DNA of 64,000 bases from Luteimonas sp. S4-F44 (lineage in GTDB: Bacteria > Pseudomonadota > Gammaproteobacteria > Xanthomonadales > Xanthomonadaceae). The stretch covers positions 2,542,001 to 2,606,000 of the forward strand of contig NZ_CP093340.1 in NCBI RefSeq assembly GCF_022637415.1, in the 5' to 3' direction. Below are positions 25,692-35,500 of the stretch, one piece after another. Below the pieces are notes generated by a model, which saw only the letters and a list, made by a program, of their open reading frames with translations, searched no databases and was not told the origin of the DNA. The position numbers were made by a program, and so were the translations under genes. The first letter of the stretch is position 1; every line of letters begins with the position of its first letter.

Positions 25692-27170
25692 TCATGCGAT
25701 GCGCGGACGCGAGACCCGCAACACGCACAGCCCTGCGATCGCGAGGCTCGCGCCGCCGAGCATCAGCACGCGCATCGGCTCGCCATCGAACACGCGTCCG
25801 AGCAGGAATCCCAGCGTGCTGACCGCAACCAGCTGCGGAATCACGATGAAGAAATTGAAGATACCCATGTACACGCCCATCTTCTCGGCCGGCAGGCTGT
25901 CGGACAGCAGCGCATACGGCAGCGACAGGATCGAGGCCCAGGCGAAGCCGACGCCGACCATCGAGGCGAGCAGCCAGCGCGGGTCGTCGACGAATGCGAT
26001 CGACAGCAACCCCAGCGCGCCGAGCATCAGGTTGACCAGATGCGCGCCGCGCAGCCCCAAGCGACGCGCCAGCCACGGGATCACGATCGCGGCCAGCGCG
26101 GCGAAGCCGTTGTAGGCGGCGAACAACACGCCGACCCAGTTGGCACCGTCGTTGTAGGCCGCCGACTGCGGATCGCTGCTGCCGTAGTGGGTCTGTGCGA
26201 CGGCTGCAGTGGTGTAGATCCACATCGCGAACAGGCCGAACCACGAGAAGAACTGCACGACCGCCAGCTGGCGCATCGTCGTGGGCATCGCATGCAGGTC
26301 GGCGGCGATCGTGGCCAGCATCCGCTGCGGGGCCAGCCGCGCGGCGACCAACCGCAGCAGGCCGTAGCCCAGCGGCAGACTGGCCAGCACATAGAGCATG
26401 CGGTCCAGGTCGAGCGCAGCCACCGCGGCGACGCCAGCCACGCCGACCAACAGCCAGACGAGCCCGCCGCCCGCCGGCGGCACCGGCGCGTCGGCGGCCG
26501 GCAACGCGCCTTCGGGCGTCGCATCGTCGAAGGTGCGCAGCACCTCGGGCGGGTATTCGCGCGTGCGCACCACCGTCCACAACACGGCCAGCAGCAGCAC
26601 CGCGCCGCCGAACCAGAACGCATAGCGCACCGTGTCGGGCACTTCACCGGGCCCGGCGGTGTTGGCGACGCCCGCCTTGGCGAGCACGAACGGCAGCGCA
26701 CTGGCGATCACCGAGCCGACGCCGATGAAGAAGCTCTGCATCGCATAGCCGGTCGGGCGCTGGCGCGGTGCCAATTGGTCGCCAACGAAGGCGCGGAACG
26801 GTTCCATCGACACGTTCAGCGACGCGTCGAGTACCCACAGCGTGCCGGCGGCGATCCACAACTCGGGCGAGGTCGGCATCACCACCAGTGCGGCAGTCGA
26901 GAACAGCGCGCCCCACAGGAAGTACGGGCGGCGGCGGCCCAGCCGCGTCCAGGTGCGGTCGGAGAAGTAGCCGATCACCGGCTGCACCAGCAGGCCGGTC
27001 AGCGGGGCGGCGATCCACAGGCCGGGGACCTGCTCCATGTCGGCGCCGAGCGTCTGGAAGATGCGGCTGACGTTGGCGTTCTGCAGGGCGAACCCGAACT
27101 GGATGCCCAGAAAGCCGAAGCACATGTTCCAGATCTGCCAGAACGACAGTGACGGTTTGCGGTTGCCCAT
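25692..27170 (-). CDS. MFS sugar transporter (SLC45/GPH-like), probably maltose/maltodextrin
   Basis: The 492-residue protein has about 12 transmembrane helices. The N-terminal FGFLGIQFGFALQNANVSRIFQTLG followed by GYFSDRTWTRLGRRRPYFLWGA is the sucrose/maltose-H+ symporter-like signature seen in Xanthomonadaceae glucan loci. The start at 27170 (MGNRKPSLSFWQIWNM) is chosen from the family N-terminus. It is co-directional with the amylase gene and divergent from the alpha-glucosidase gene, so it likely imports the oligosaccharides produced outside. Confidence 0.85.
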   Translation of the reverse strand: MGNRKPSLSFWQIWNMCFGFLGIQFGFALQNANVSRIFQTLGADMEQVPGLWIAAPLTGLLVQPVIGYFSDRTWTRLGRRRPYFLWGALFSTAALVVMPTSPELWIAAGTLWVLDASLNVSMEPFRAFVGDQLAPRQRPTGYAMQSFFIGVGSVIASALPFVLAKAGVANTAGPGEVPDTVRYAFWFGGAVLLLAVLWTVVRTREYPPEVLRTFDDATPEGALPAADAPVPPAGGGLVWLLVGVAGVAAVAALDLDRMLYVLASLPLGYGLLRLVAARLAPQRMLATIAADLHAMPTTMRQLAVVQFFSWFGLFAMWIYTTAAVAQTHYGSSDPQSAAYNDGANWVGVLFAAYNGFAALAAIVIPWLARRLGLRGAHLVNLMLGALGLLSIAFVDDPRWLLASMVGVGFAWASILSLPYALLSDSLPAEKMGVYMGIFNFFIVIPQLVAVSTLGFLLGRVFDGEPMRVLMLGGASLAIAGLCVLRVSRPRIA

Positions 27171-27260
27171 CGCTGCGAGGCCCCTCCCAAGGTCCGCTGC
27201 GCCGACGCAGGGTGCGCCGGCCAGGCCATGGTAGCGAGCGCACTCACAGCGGCGGCGACC

Positions 27261-27274
27261 TGCATACGTATTCA
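27261..27274. promoter_or_regulatory. LacI-type operator candidate in the alpha-glucan divergent promoter
   Basis: TGCATACGTATTCA is a 14-bp palindrome with one mismatch around a central CG, the shape of LacI/GalR-family operators. It lies 91 nt from the transporter start and 92 nt from the glucosidase start, in the middle of the 195-bp divergent region. Confidence 0.5.
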
Positions 27275-27365
27275 TGCCACAGGCCCAGGACGTGCGCTTT
27301 CGCAGGCGACGCGGCATCGTCTACCGTCCCACCGCGCCACAGAAGGCGACCGAAGGCAGAGAGCG

Positions 27366-28985
27366 ATGAGCGACAGGAGGTGGTGGCGGGGCGCGGTGAT
27401 CTACCAGATCTACCCGCGCAGCTTCATGGACAGCGACGGCGACGGCGTGGGCGACCTGCCCGGCATCATCGACCGGCTGGCGCATGTCGCTAGCCTGGGC
27501 GTGGATGCGATCTGGATCTCGCCGTTCTTCCGCTCGCCGATGGCCGACTACGGCTACGACATCGCCGACCAGTGCGACGTCGATCCGATGTTCGGCACCC
27601 TGGCCGACTTCGATGCGTTGCTGGCCAAGGCGCACGCGCTGGGCCTGAAGGTGATGATCGACCAGGTCTTCAGCCACACCTCCGATGCGCATGCCTGGTT
27701 CGAGGAGAGCCGGCAATCGCGCGACAACCCCAAGGCCGACTGGTACGTCTGGGCCGATGCCAAGCCCGATGGCACGCCGCCCAACAATTGGCTGTCGATC
27801 TTCGGCGGCCCGGCCTGGCGTTGGGACCCGCGGCGCTGCCAGTACTACCTGCACAACTTCCTGTCGAGCCAGCCCGACCTGAACTTCCACAACCCGGACG
27901 TGCAGCAGGCCACGCTGGACTATGTGAAGTTCTGGCTCGATCGCGGCGTCGACGGCTTCCGGCTGGATTCGATCAACTTCTGCTTCCACGACGCGCAGTT
28001 GCGCGACAACCCCGCCAAGCCCGAGGCGCTGCGCGTGGGCCGAGGCTTTGCGCCCGACAACCCGTACGCCTTCCAGTACCACTGGTACAACAACACCCAG
28101 CCGGAGAACATCGGCTTTCTCGAGCGGCTGCGTGCACTGATGGACGGCTACGCGGATGTCGCCGCGCTGGGCGAGATCTCGGCTGAGGATTCGCTGGCGA
28201 CCACCGCCGAGTACACCAGCGCCGGCCGCCTGCACATGGGTTACAGCTTCGAGCTGCTGGTCGACGATTTCAGCGCCGGCTACATCCGCGACACCGTCGA
28301 ACGCCTGGAAGCGGCGATGACCGACGGCTGGCCATGCTGGGCGATCTCCAACCACGATGTCCAGCGCGCAGTCACGCGCTGGGGCGGTACACAACCCAGC
28401 GACGATTTCGCCCGGCAGCTGGTCGGCCTGGTCTGCGCGCTGCGCGGTTCGGTCTGTCTGTATCAGGGCGAGGAACTGGGTCTGCCCGAGGCCGAGGTGC
28501 CGTTCGAGCAACTGCGCGACCCCTACGGCATCGCGTTCTGGCCCAACTTCAAGGGCCGCGACGGCTGCCGCACGCCGATGCCTTGGACCGACGAGGCCGG
28601 CGCCGGCTTCACCACCGGTCAGCCGTGGCTGCCGATCCCCGACGCGCATCGCGCGCGCAGTGTCGAGGCGCAGTCGCGCGACGACGGCTCGGTGCTCGCC
28701 GGCGTGCGCCGCTTCCTGCACTGGCGGCGCGCGCAACCGGCGCTGGTCGTCGGCACGCAGCGCTTCGTCGATGCGCCCGAGCCGGTGCTGGCCTTCGTGC
28801 GCGGCGACGGCGACGACCGCGTGCTGGCGGTGTTCAATCTGTCGGGACAGGCACTCGACTGGACGCTGCCCACGGCACTCGCACGCCTGCGCGTGCTCGA
28901 CGGCCACGGCCTGTTGCCCGGCGTCCTCGATGGTGACCGCGTCCGCCTGCCGCCACACGCGGCGCTGTTCGCTGCGGTGGACTGA
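27366..28985 (+). CDS. Alpha-glucosidase (GH13, cytoplasmic)
   Basis: The 539-residue protein has no signal peptide. GH13 motifs: GVDAIWISPFFRSPMADYGYDI, nucleophile Asp in DGFRLDSINF near 201, acid/base Glu in AALGEISAED near 270, and Asp in AISNHDVQRAV near 335. It resembles the GH13_23 enzymes of Xanthomonas that hydrolyse or transfer alpha-1,4-glucose from maltose. It would act in the cytoplasm on sugar imported by the divergent transporter. The start at 27366 follows a GAGAG ribosome binding site. The debranching-enzyme gene begins 4 nt after its stop. Confidence 0.9.
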   Translation: MSDRRWWRGAVIYQIYPRSFMDSDGDGVGDLPGIIDRLAHVASLGVDAIWISPFFRSPMADYGYDIADQCDVDPMFGTLADFDALLAKAHALGLKVMIDQVFSHTSDAHAWFEESRQSRDNPKADWYVWADAKPDGTPPNNWLSIFGGPAWRWDPRRCQYYLHNFLSSQPDLNFHNPDVQQATLDYVKFWLDRGVDGFRLDSINFCFHDAQLRDNPAKPEALRVGRGFAPDNPYAFQYHWYNNTQPENIGFLERLRALMDGYADVAALGEISAEDSLATTAEYTSAGRLHMGYSFELLVDDFSAGYIRDTVERLEAAMTDGWPCWAISNHDVQRAVTRWGGTQPSDDFARQLVGLVCALRGSVCLYQGEELGLPEAEVPFEQLRDPYGIAFWPNFKGRDGCRTPMPWTDEAGAGFTTGQPWLPIPDAHRARSVEAQSRDDGSVLAGVRRFLHWRRAQPALVVGTQRFVDAPEPVLAFVRGDGDDRVLAVFNLSGQALDWTLPTALARLRVLDGHGLLPGVLDGDRVRLPPHAALFAAVD

Positions 28986-28989
28986 CGCG

Positions 28990-31704
28990 GTGCGCCTGTC
29001 GCGCACCGCGCGGTACGGAACGCTTGCCGCCGGTCTGCTGGCCTGCGGCGGTGCCCTCGCCGCTCCCGGCGCACTGGCCGACTGCGACGCGCCCGACGTC
29101 GCGCGCACGCTGCACCCCGTCCAGGCCGGCGCGCTGCCCGATCACGCCCGCGCCCACTGGCTCGATCGCCATCTGTTGCGCTGGCCGGGCACCGCGGCCG
29201 CAGCCGGAACCCGCTTCCGTCTGTATCACGCCGCCGACGCCACGTTGATCGTCCGACCGGGCGCGCGCGTGCAAGGCGACGATGGCGCACTTGAGCTCGT
29301 CGTGCGCGCAGCTCAGGTGCCCGCGGCGCTGCGCGATCGCTTTGGCTTCGTCGGCGAGGGCGTCACTCTGGAAACCGACGCGGACGACGCGACGCTGTCG
29401 ACGCTGCATCGCAGCCAGTTGCTGCTGGTGCACGAAGACGCGCACGGCCGCGTTCTCGCCGCGACCGCAATCCAGCATGCCGGCGCCCTCGACGACCTCT
29501 ACGCCGCAGCAACCACGCTGCCGGCGCTCGGCGCATCGCCCGACAACGCAGGAACCGCGTTCCGGCTGTGGGCGCCCACGGCGCAGTCGGTCGCGCTGTG
29601 CCTCTACGACGCTGCCGACGCACCGGCCGCCGCGGTCCGCACGCTCGAGCGCGACGCCGCGACCGGCAGTTGGTCGACCGTGGTCCCCGGCGACCTGTCG
29701 GGCCAGTCCTATCTGTGGCTGGTCGACGTGTTCGTGCCGGGCACCGGTGTCGTCCGCAACCGCGTCACCGACCCTTACTCCGTCGCGCTGACCGCCGACT
29801 CGCGGCGCAGCGTCGTGTTCGACCTGGACGCACCCGCGCTCAAGCCCGAGGGCTGGGACGCGCACGCCGCGCCCGCGCTCCGCACCGCGGCCGACCAGGT
29901 GGTCTACGAGCTGCACGTGCGCGACTTCTCGCGCGACGACGCCAGCGTACCGGCAGCCCAGCGCGGCCGCTATACCGCCTTCGCACAGGCTGACTCGCAC
30001 GGCGTGCGCCATCTGCGCCGGCTGCGCGCGGCCGGCGTGACCGACGTGCACCTGCTGCCCGTGTTCGATCTGGCCACGGTGCCGGAGGTCGGCTGCGTCA
30101 CGCCCGATGTGCCCGATGCGGCGCCCGACAGCGCTGCGCAACAGGCCGCGGTCATGGCGGTCGCGGCGCAGGACTGCTTCAACTGGGGCTACGATCCACT
30201 GCACTTCAACGCGCCCGAGGGCAGCTTCGCCAGCGACGCGACGGACCCGGCCGCGCGCATCGTCGAGTTCCGGCAGATGGTGCAGGCGTTGCACGCGCTC
30301 GATCTGCGCGTGGGCATGGACGTGGTCTATAACCACACCAGCGCCTGGGGCCAAGACCCACACTCGGTGCTCGACCGTATCGTGCCGGGCTATTACCACC
30401 GCTACGACGCCGACGGCCGCGTCGCGCATTCGACCTGCTGCGCCAACACCGCGACCGAGCACGCGATGATGGCCAAGCTCATGATCGATTCGGCCGAGCT
30501 ATGGGTGCGTCACTACCGTATCGATTCGTTCCGCTTCGACCTGATGGGCCATCAGCCGCGTGCGGCGATGGTCGCGTTGCAGGCGCGCGTGGACGCCGCG
30601 GCCGGGCGCCCGGTGCAGCTGCTGGGCGAAGGTTGGAACTTCGGCGAGGTCGCCGATGGCGCGCGCTTCGTGCAGGCCTCGCAGCGGTCGCTCGGAGGGA
30701 CCGGCATCGGCAGTTTCAGCGACCGCGCCCGCGACGCGGTGCGCGGCGGCGCGCCCTCGGACAGCGGCGCGGCCTTGCACGCCCACCGTGGCTGGATCCA
30801 CGGCCACGCCGATGCGGCGTTGCTGCGGCGCCAGGCCGAGCTGGTCCGCGTCGGCCTGGCCGGCACATTGCGCGACTACCGGCTGCCAGACGGCCGCACG
30901 CTCGCGCAGATCGACTACGCCGGCCAGCCGGCCGGCTTTGCGACCCAGCCGACCGAGGTCGTGAACTACGTCGAGAACCACGACAACCAGACATTGTTCG
31001 ACATCAACGTGTTCCGCCTGCCGGCCGATGCCGACGCCGATGCGCGCGTCAACGCGCAGGTGCTGGCCATCGCCACCACCGCGTTCAGCCAGGGCATCGC
31101 CTACCTGCACGCCGGCGTCGAGCTGCTGCGCTCCAAGTCGCTGGACCGCAACAGCTTCGACTCGGGCGACTGGTTCAACCGCATCGACTGGACCGGCGCT
31201 ACACACGGCTTCGGCACCGGCCTGCCGCCTGCGCCCGACAACAGCGCCAACTGGTCGCTGATGCGCCCGTTGCTGGCCGATGCGATGCGCATCCGCCCCG
31301 ACCAGCGCGATGTGCTGCGCACGCGCGACATGAGCCTGGACCTGCTGCGCATCCGCGCCAGTACGCCGCTGTTCCGCCTGCCCGACGCCGCGCAGGTCCA
31401 GGCCCGCCTGCGTTTTCCCGGCGCCGATGCCGACCCCGAACTCGTCGCCGGGCACCTGGACGGCCGCGGGCTGGCCGATGCCGGCTTTGCCGACGTGCTC
31501 TACGCGATCAACGTCGCCGATGAGGCGCGCACGCTCGATGCGCCCGAGCTTGCCGGGCGCGCGTGGACCCTGCATCCGGTGCACCGCGCGCCCGAGGCGG
31601 CCGATCCACGTCCGCGCGACGCCGCCCGGATCGACGCCGCGCGCGGCCGCTTCACCGTGCCGCCGCGCACGGCGCTCGTCTTCGTCGTGCCGACGGACGC
31701 GTGA
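28990..31704 (+). CDS. Pullulanase-type alpha-1,6-glucosidase (GH13), exported
   Basis: The 904-residue protein is a secreted debranching enzyme. GTG at 28990 is taken as start because it gives a signal peptide (RTARYGTLAAGLLACGGALA). N-terminal carbohydrate-binding beta domains come first, then a CBM48-like domain (GTAFRLWAPTAQSVALCLYD near 185). The GH13 barrel has DVVYNHTS, nucleophile Asp in IDSFRFDLMGH near 516, Glu in LLGEGWNFG near 547, and Asp in VENHDNQT near 663. The C-terminal DUF3372-like domain ends the protein. It would cleave alpha-1,6 branches of pullulan or amylopectin outside the cytoplasm, complementing the amylase. It follows the glucosidase by 4 nt, so the two are an operon. 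Confidence 0.88.
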   Translation: MRLSRTARYGTLAAGLLACGGALAAPGALADCDAPDVARTLHPVQAGALPDHARAHWLDRHLLRWPGTAAAAGTRFRLYHAADATLIVRPGARVQGDDGALELVVRAAQVPAALRDRFGFVGEGVTLETDADDATLSTLHRSQLLLVHEDAHGRVLAATAIQHAGALDDLYAAATTLPALGASPDNAGTAFRLWAPTAQSVALCLYDAADAPAAAVRTLERDAATGSWSTVVPGDLSGQSYLWLVDVFVPGTGVVRNRVTDPYSVALTADSRRSVVFDLDAPALKPEGWDAHAAPALRTAADQVVYELHVRDFSRDDASVPAAQRGRYTAFAQADSHGVRHLRRLRAAGVTDVHLLPVFDLATVPEVGCVTPDVPDAAPDSAAQQAAVMAVAAQDCFNWGYDPLHFNAPEGSFASDATDPAARIVEFRQMVQALHALDLRVGMDVVYNHTSAWGQDPHSVLDRIVPGYYHRYDADGRVAHSTCCANTATEHAMMAKLMIDSAELWVRHYRIDSFRFDLMGHQPRAAMVALQARVDAAAGRPVQLLGEGWNFGEVADGARFVQASQRSLGGTGIGSFSDRARDAVRGGAPSDSGAALHAHRGWIHGHADAALLRRQAELVRVGLAGTLRDYRLPDGRTLAQIDYAGQPAGFATQPTEVVNYVENHDNQTLFDINVFRLPADADADARVNAQVLAIATTAFSQGIAYLHAGVELLRSKSLDRNSFDSGDWFNRIDWTGATHGFGTGLPPAPDNSANWSLMRPLLADAMRIRPDQRDVLRTRDMSLDLLRIRASTPLFRLPDAAQVQARLRFPGADADPELVAGHLDGRGLADAGFADVLYAINVADEARTLDAPELAGRAWTLHPVHRAPEAADPRPRDAARIDAARGRFTVPPRTALVFVVPTDA

Positions 31705-31740
31705 CGGCGTGCCGCGCGCGCAACGCGCGACGCGATCGAC

Positions 31741-32511
31741 TCAGGCCCGCAGCGTCGCCCCGCCGTCGACGTACAGGTCCTGCATCGCGATATGGCCGGC
31801 CTGCTCGGACAGCAGAAACATCGCGGCATTCGCCACGTCCATCGGCTCGGCGAGCTTGCCGAGCGGGATGCCGCTCTTGAACGTCGCCAGACTGCCGGCG
31901 ATGACCTTGGCCTCACCGTTGGCATCGGCCCACATCCCGGTCTGCATCGGCGTGCGCGTGGACCCCGGCGCAACCAAGTTGCAGCGGATGCCCAGCGGCG
32001 CGAGCTCCAGCCCCAGACAGCGCACGAACATCGTCGCCGCGGCCTTCGACGCCGCGTAGGCCGACATCGCATGGCGCGGGATACCTGCGGCGTTGGACCC
32101 GACGACGACCAGCGCGCCGCGGCGGCGTGGCGCCATGACCCGGGCGAGTGCGCGACCGACGTGGAACACGCCGTCGGCATTGACCGCGAACGTGCGCCGC
32201 CACTCCGCATCGCTAGTCTCCAGCACCGGGGTCGTCGACAGCACGCCGGCAACATGCGCGGCGAGGTCGATCGGCCCGACATCGGCCTCCACCTGCGCGA
32301 TGAGCGCATCGACCGCCGCCGCGTCGGTTACATCGAGCGCGAACGCATGGGCCGGCGCGACGCCGCTCGCCGCGGCGAGTTCGGGCGCGCGCACGTCGGT
32401 CGCGATCACTGTCGCGCCGCTGGCGCGCAGCAGATCCACCACGGCGGCGCCGATGCCGCCGGCCGCGCCGGTGACCAGCGCGATCCGGCCTTCGAATCCT
32501 GTGAGTTGCAT
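31741..32511 (-). CDS. entA: 2,3-dihydro-2,3-dihydroxybenzoate dehydrogenase
   Basis: The 256-residue short-chain dehydrogenase has the NAD-binding motif VTGAAGGIG at residue 14 and the catalytic YxxxK in SAYAASKAA near 148. The family-level identity as EntA comes from context: it is the last gene of the catechol siderophore operon, and EntA-like features such as DVTDAAAVDALI and PGSTRTPMQTGMW are present. It oxidises 2,3-dihydro-DHB to 2,3-dihydroxybenzoate with NAD+. The ATG at 32511 (MQLTGFEGRIALVTG) was chosen over an upstream extension. It lies 84 nt downstream of entF. Confidence 0.92.
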   Translation of the reverse strand: MQLTGFEGRIALVTGAAGGIGAAVVDLLRASGATVIATDVRAPELAAASGVAPAHAFALDVTDAAAVDALIAQVEADVGPIDLAAHVAGVLSTTPVLETSDAEWRRTFAVNADGVFHVGRALARVMAPRRRGALVVVGSNAAGIPRHAMSAYAASKAAATMFVRCLGLELAPLGIRCNLVAPGSTRTPMQTGMWADANGEAKVIAGSLATFKSGIPLGKLAEPMDVANAAMFLLSEQAGHIAMQDLYVDGGATLRA

Positions 32512-32595
32512 GAGGGTCTCCGCAATGGGGCGTGGACGTGGTCGTACACTGTGGCCTGAGACTTCAACGCGCGCCCGGCGCATCGTCCGCCGCGC

Positions 32596-35500
32596 TCAGG
32601 GGCGTGGGTCGAAGGCGGCCAGCCGCGCGTCGAGCAGCGGCGCGATCGCCGCCGTCGCGTCGCGGCCGGTCAACTCGCCGTGCCGGAACGGCAACTCGAC
32701 CGCCTCCACCCGCGCCGCGTGCGCCTGCCATAACGCCGACTGCAGCTGCGGCCGGTCGACGTGGTCGAGGCCGGCGCGCACATGCAGCAGTGTGCCGTCA
32801 TAGCGCGTGTGGTGGTGCCGGCGCACGAGCCGATTGGTGTCGACGACCGCACGCACCACGCCGTCGAGCACGTGGCCCGGCAGGTTGCCGAGCGCGCTGT
32901 CGCCGCGGCGCAGGAACTCGACGATCGCCTCGCGGCTGCGCAGCTCGGGATGGCGGTCCGGATCGTAACCGGCGATCGCCAGCAACGCCCGCAGCGCATC
33001 GACCGCATCAGGCTCGGGCTCGGCGCGCCAGCACTCGCTGGGATAGGCATCGAGCAATGTGAGCAGGCCGACCTCGCGACCGAGCGCCCGCAGCCGCACC
33101 GCCATCGCCTGGGCGAGGATGCCGCCGACCGACCAGCCAAGCAGGTGCAGCGGGCCAGTCGGCTGCAGCGCGGCCACGCGGCGGGCGTAGTCGTCGGCCA
33201 GCGCGTCGATGCTGCCGGGCAGCGGCTGCGCCAGATCCAGCGCCGGCGACTGCAGACCGTGGACGTCGCGCCGGGGACGCAGGGCGCGTGCCAGCTCCCG
33301 GTAGCACCACGCGATGCCACCGGCAGGATGCACAACGAACAGGGGCGCACGCGCTGGCGCCGCATCACCGCGCGCCAGCGCGATCGTCGGGCCAAGACCG
33401 TCATCGGGCGTGGCCTCGTCGGCATCGAGCAGCGCGGCGATGCCGGCCACCGTCGGCGTCGCGAACAACGCGCCGAGGCCCGGATCGCGACCGAACCGGC
33501 GCTGGATCGACAGCAGCAGGTGCACCGCCGACAAGGAATCGCCGCCCAGCGCAAAGAAGTCACCATCGCCGCCGACACGCGCGACGCCCAGCGCCTGCGC
33601 GAACAAGCCGGCGACCGCGGCCTCGGTCGGGGTGCGCGGCGCCACGAACGCCCCGGCATCGAACGCCGGCGCCGGCAGCGCATCGCGGTCGAGCTTGCCG
33701 TTGGCCGTCACCGGCCAGGTGTCCAGCGCGACGAACGCGGCCGGCACCATGTAGTCGGGCACCTGCGCGGCGACGGCCGTGCGCAGCGCCTCGGCATCGA
33801 ACGCACCGGCGTCGACCGGCTGCAGATACCCGACCAGGCGTCGGTCGCCGGCGCGGTCCTCGCGCACGATCACCGCCGCCTGGGCGGCCTGTCCGCTGGC
33901 GACGATCGCCGCCTCGATCTCGCCCAGTTCGATGCGCAGGCCACGCAGCTTGACCTGGTGGTCGCTGCGACCGAGGAATTCGACGGCACCATCGGCGCGC
34001 CAGCGCGCGAGGTCGCCGGTGCGGTACAGACGCCCACCGGGCCGATGCGGATCGGCGATGAACCGCTCGGCGGTCAGGTCGGCACGACCGAGGTAGCCGC
34101 GCGCGAGCTGCACGCCGCCCAGGTACAGGTCACCGACGACGCCGGGCGGCAGCGGGCGCATGCGCGCATCGAGCACATCGAGCTGCGTGTTCCAGACCGG
34201 GAAGCCGATTGGCACCGGGCGCGAGGTGTCGTCGGCGCCGGCCGGCCAGAAACTCACATCGACCGCGGCTTCGGTCGGCCCGTAGAGGTTATGCAACTCG
34301 GCGCGCACACTGCGGTGGAAGCGATCGCGCAGGTCGGCATCCAGCGCCTCGCCGCTGCAGAACACCCGGCGCACGGCCAGCCCGTCGGCATCGGGCGCCG
34401 CCAGGAACGCGGCCAACATCGACGGCACGAAATGCAGCGTGGTGATGCCGCGCTCGCGGATCAGCCGGGCCAACGCGACCGGATCGCGATGCGCATCCGG
34501 CGGCGCGACATCGAGCACTGCGCCCGCGATCAACGGCAGGAAGAACTCCCACACCGAGACATCGAAGGTTGCCGGCGTCTTTTGCAGGATGCGATCGGAC
34601 GCGTCGATGCGGTAATGCGTGCGCATCCATTCCAGGCGGTTGACGATCGCGCGGTGCTCGACGACGACGCCCTTCGGCTCGCCGGTCGAGCCCGAGGTGT
34701 AGATCACGTAGGCCGCATCGCCCGGCTGTGCCGGGGACACGAACGGCACATCGGCAGTTCCACCTCCCCCGCGTGCAGGGGAGGTCGGCGCCGAAGGCGA
34801 CGGGTGGGGGCCGGGCGCGTCGCGGCGTTCGCCCCCACCCAGCCCTCGCCCGCTGGCGGGGGAGGGTTCGCTTCCCATCCCAGTCACGCCGAAGGCGGGC
34901 CAGTCGTCCGGCGCGAACAGCGGCACGTCGCTGGGCCACCTCGGCGCGGTGTCGCGCGCAGCCAGCACGCAAAGCGGCTGGGCCGAGCGCAGGATGCGGG
35001 CGAGCCGCTCGTCCGGGTGCGCAAGGTCGAGCGGCAGGTAGGCGCCGCCGGCGCGCAGCACCGCGACCAGGGCGACCACGAGCTCCAGCGAGCGCGGCAG
35101 TGCGACCGCGACAACATCGTCGCGGCCGAGTCCGCGCGCCTGCAGTGCGCGCGCCAGAGCGCGGGTCCGGCGATCGAGCTCGGCGTAGGTCAGCGTGGTG
35201 TCGCCGAAGGCCAGCGCCGGCGCGTCTGGTGTCGCCGCCATTGCCGCCTCGATCAATGCAGCCAGCGTCATATCGGGCAGCGGGTGCGCGGTCGCGTTGA
35301 AGTCCACCAGCGCGCGCCGCGCCTCGTCCGCTGTCGCCAACGGGATGTCATCGATGCCATCGGCCGTGCAGGCCGCGGCGAGAAACGCCTGCAACCGCTG
35401 CGCGTGCGCGGCGATCTCGTCGGCGCCGTACAGATCCGGATTGGCCTCGAACTCCAGTTCGAGCGCGGTCGCCCCGTCGCCGCGGAAGCCGATCGTCACA

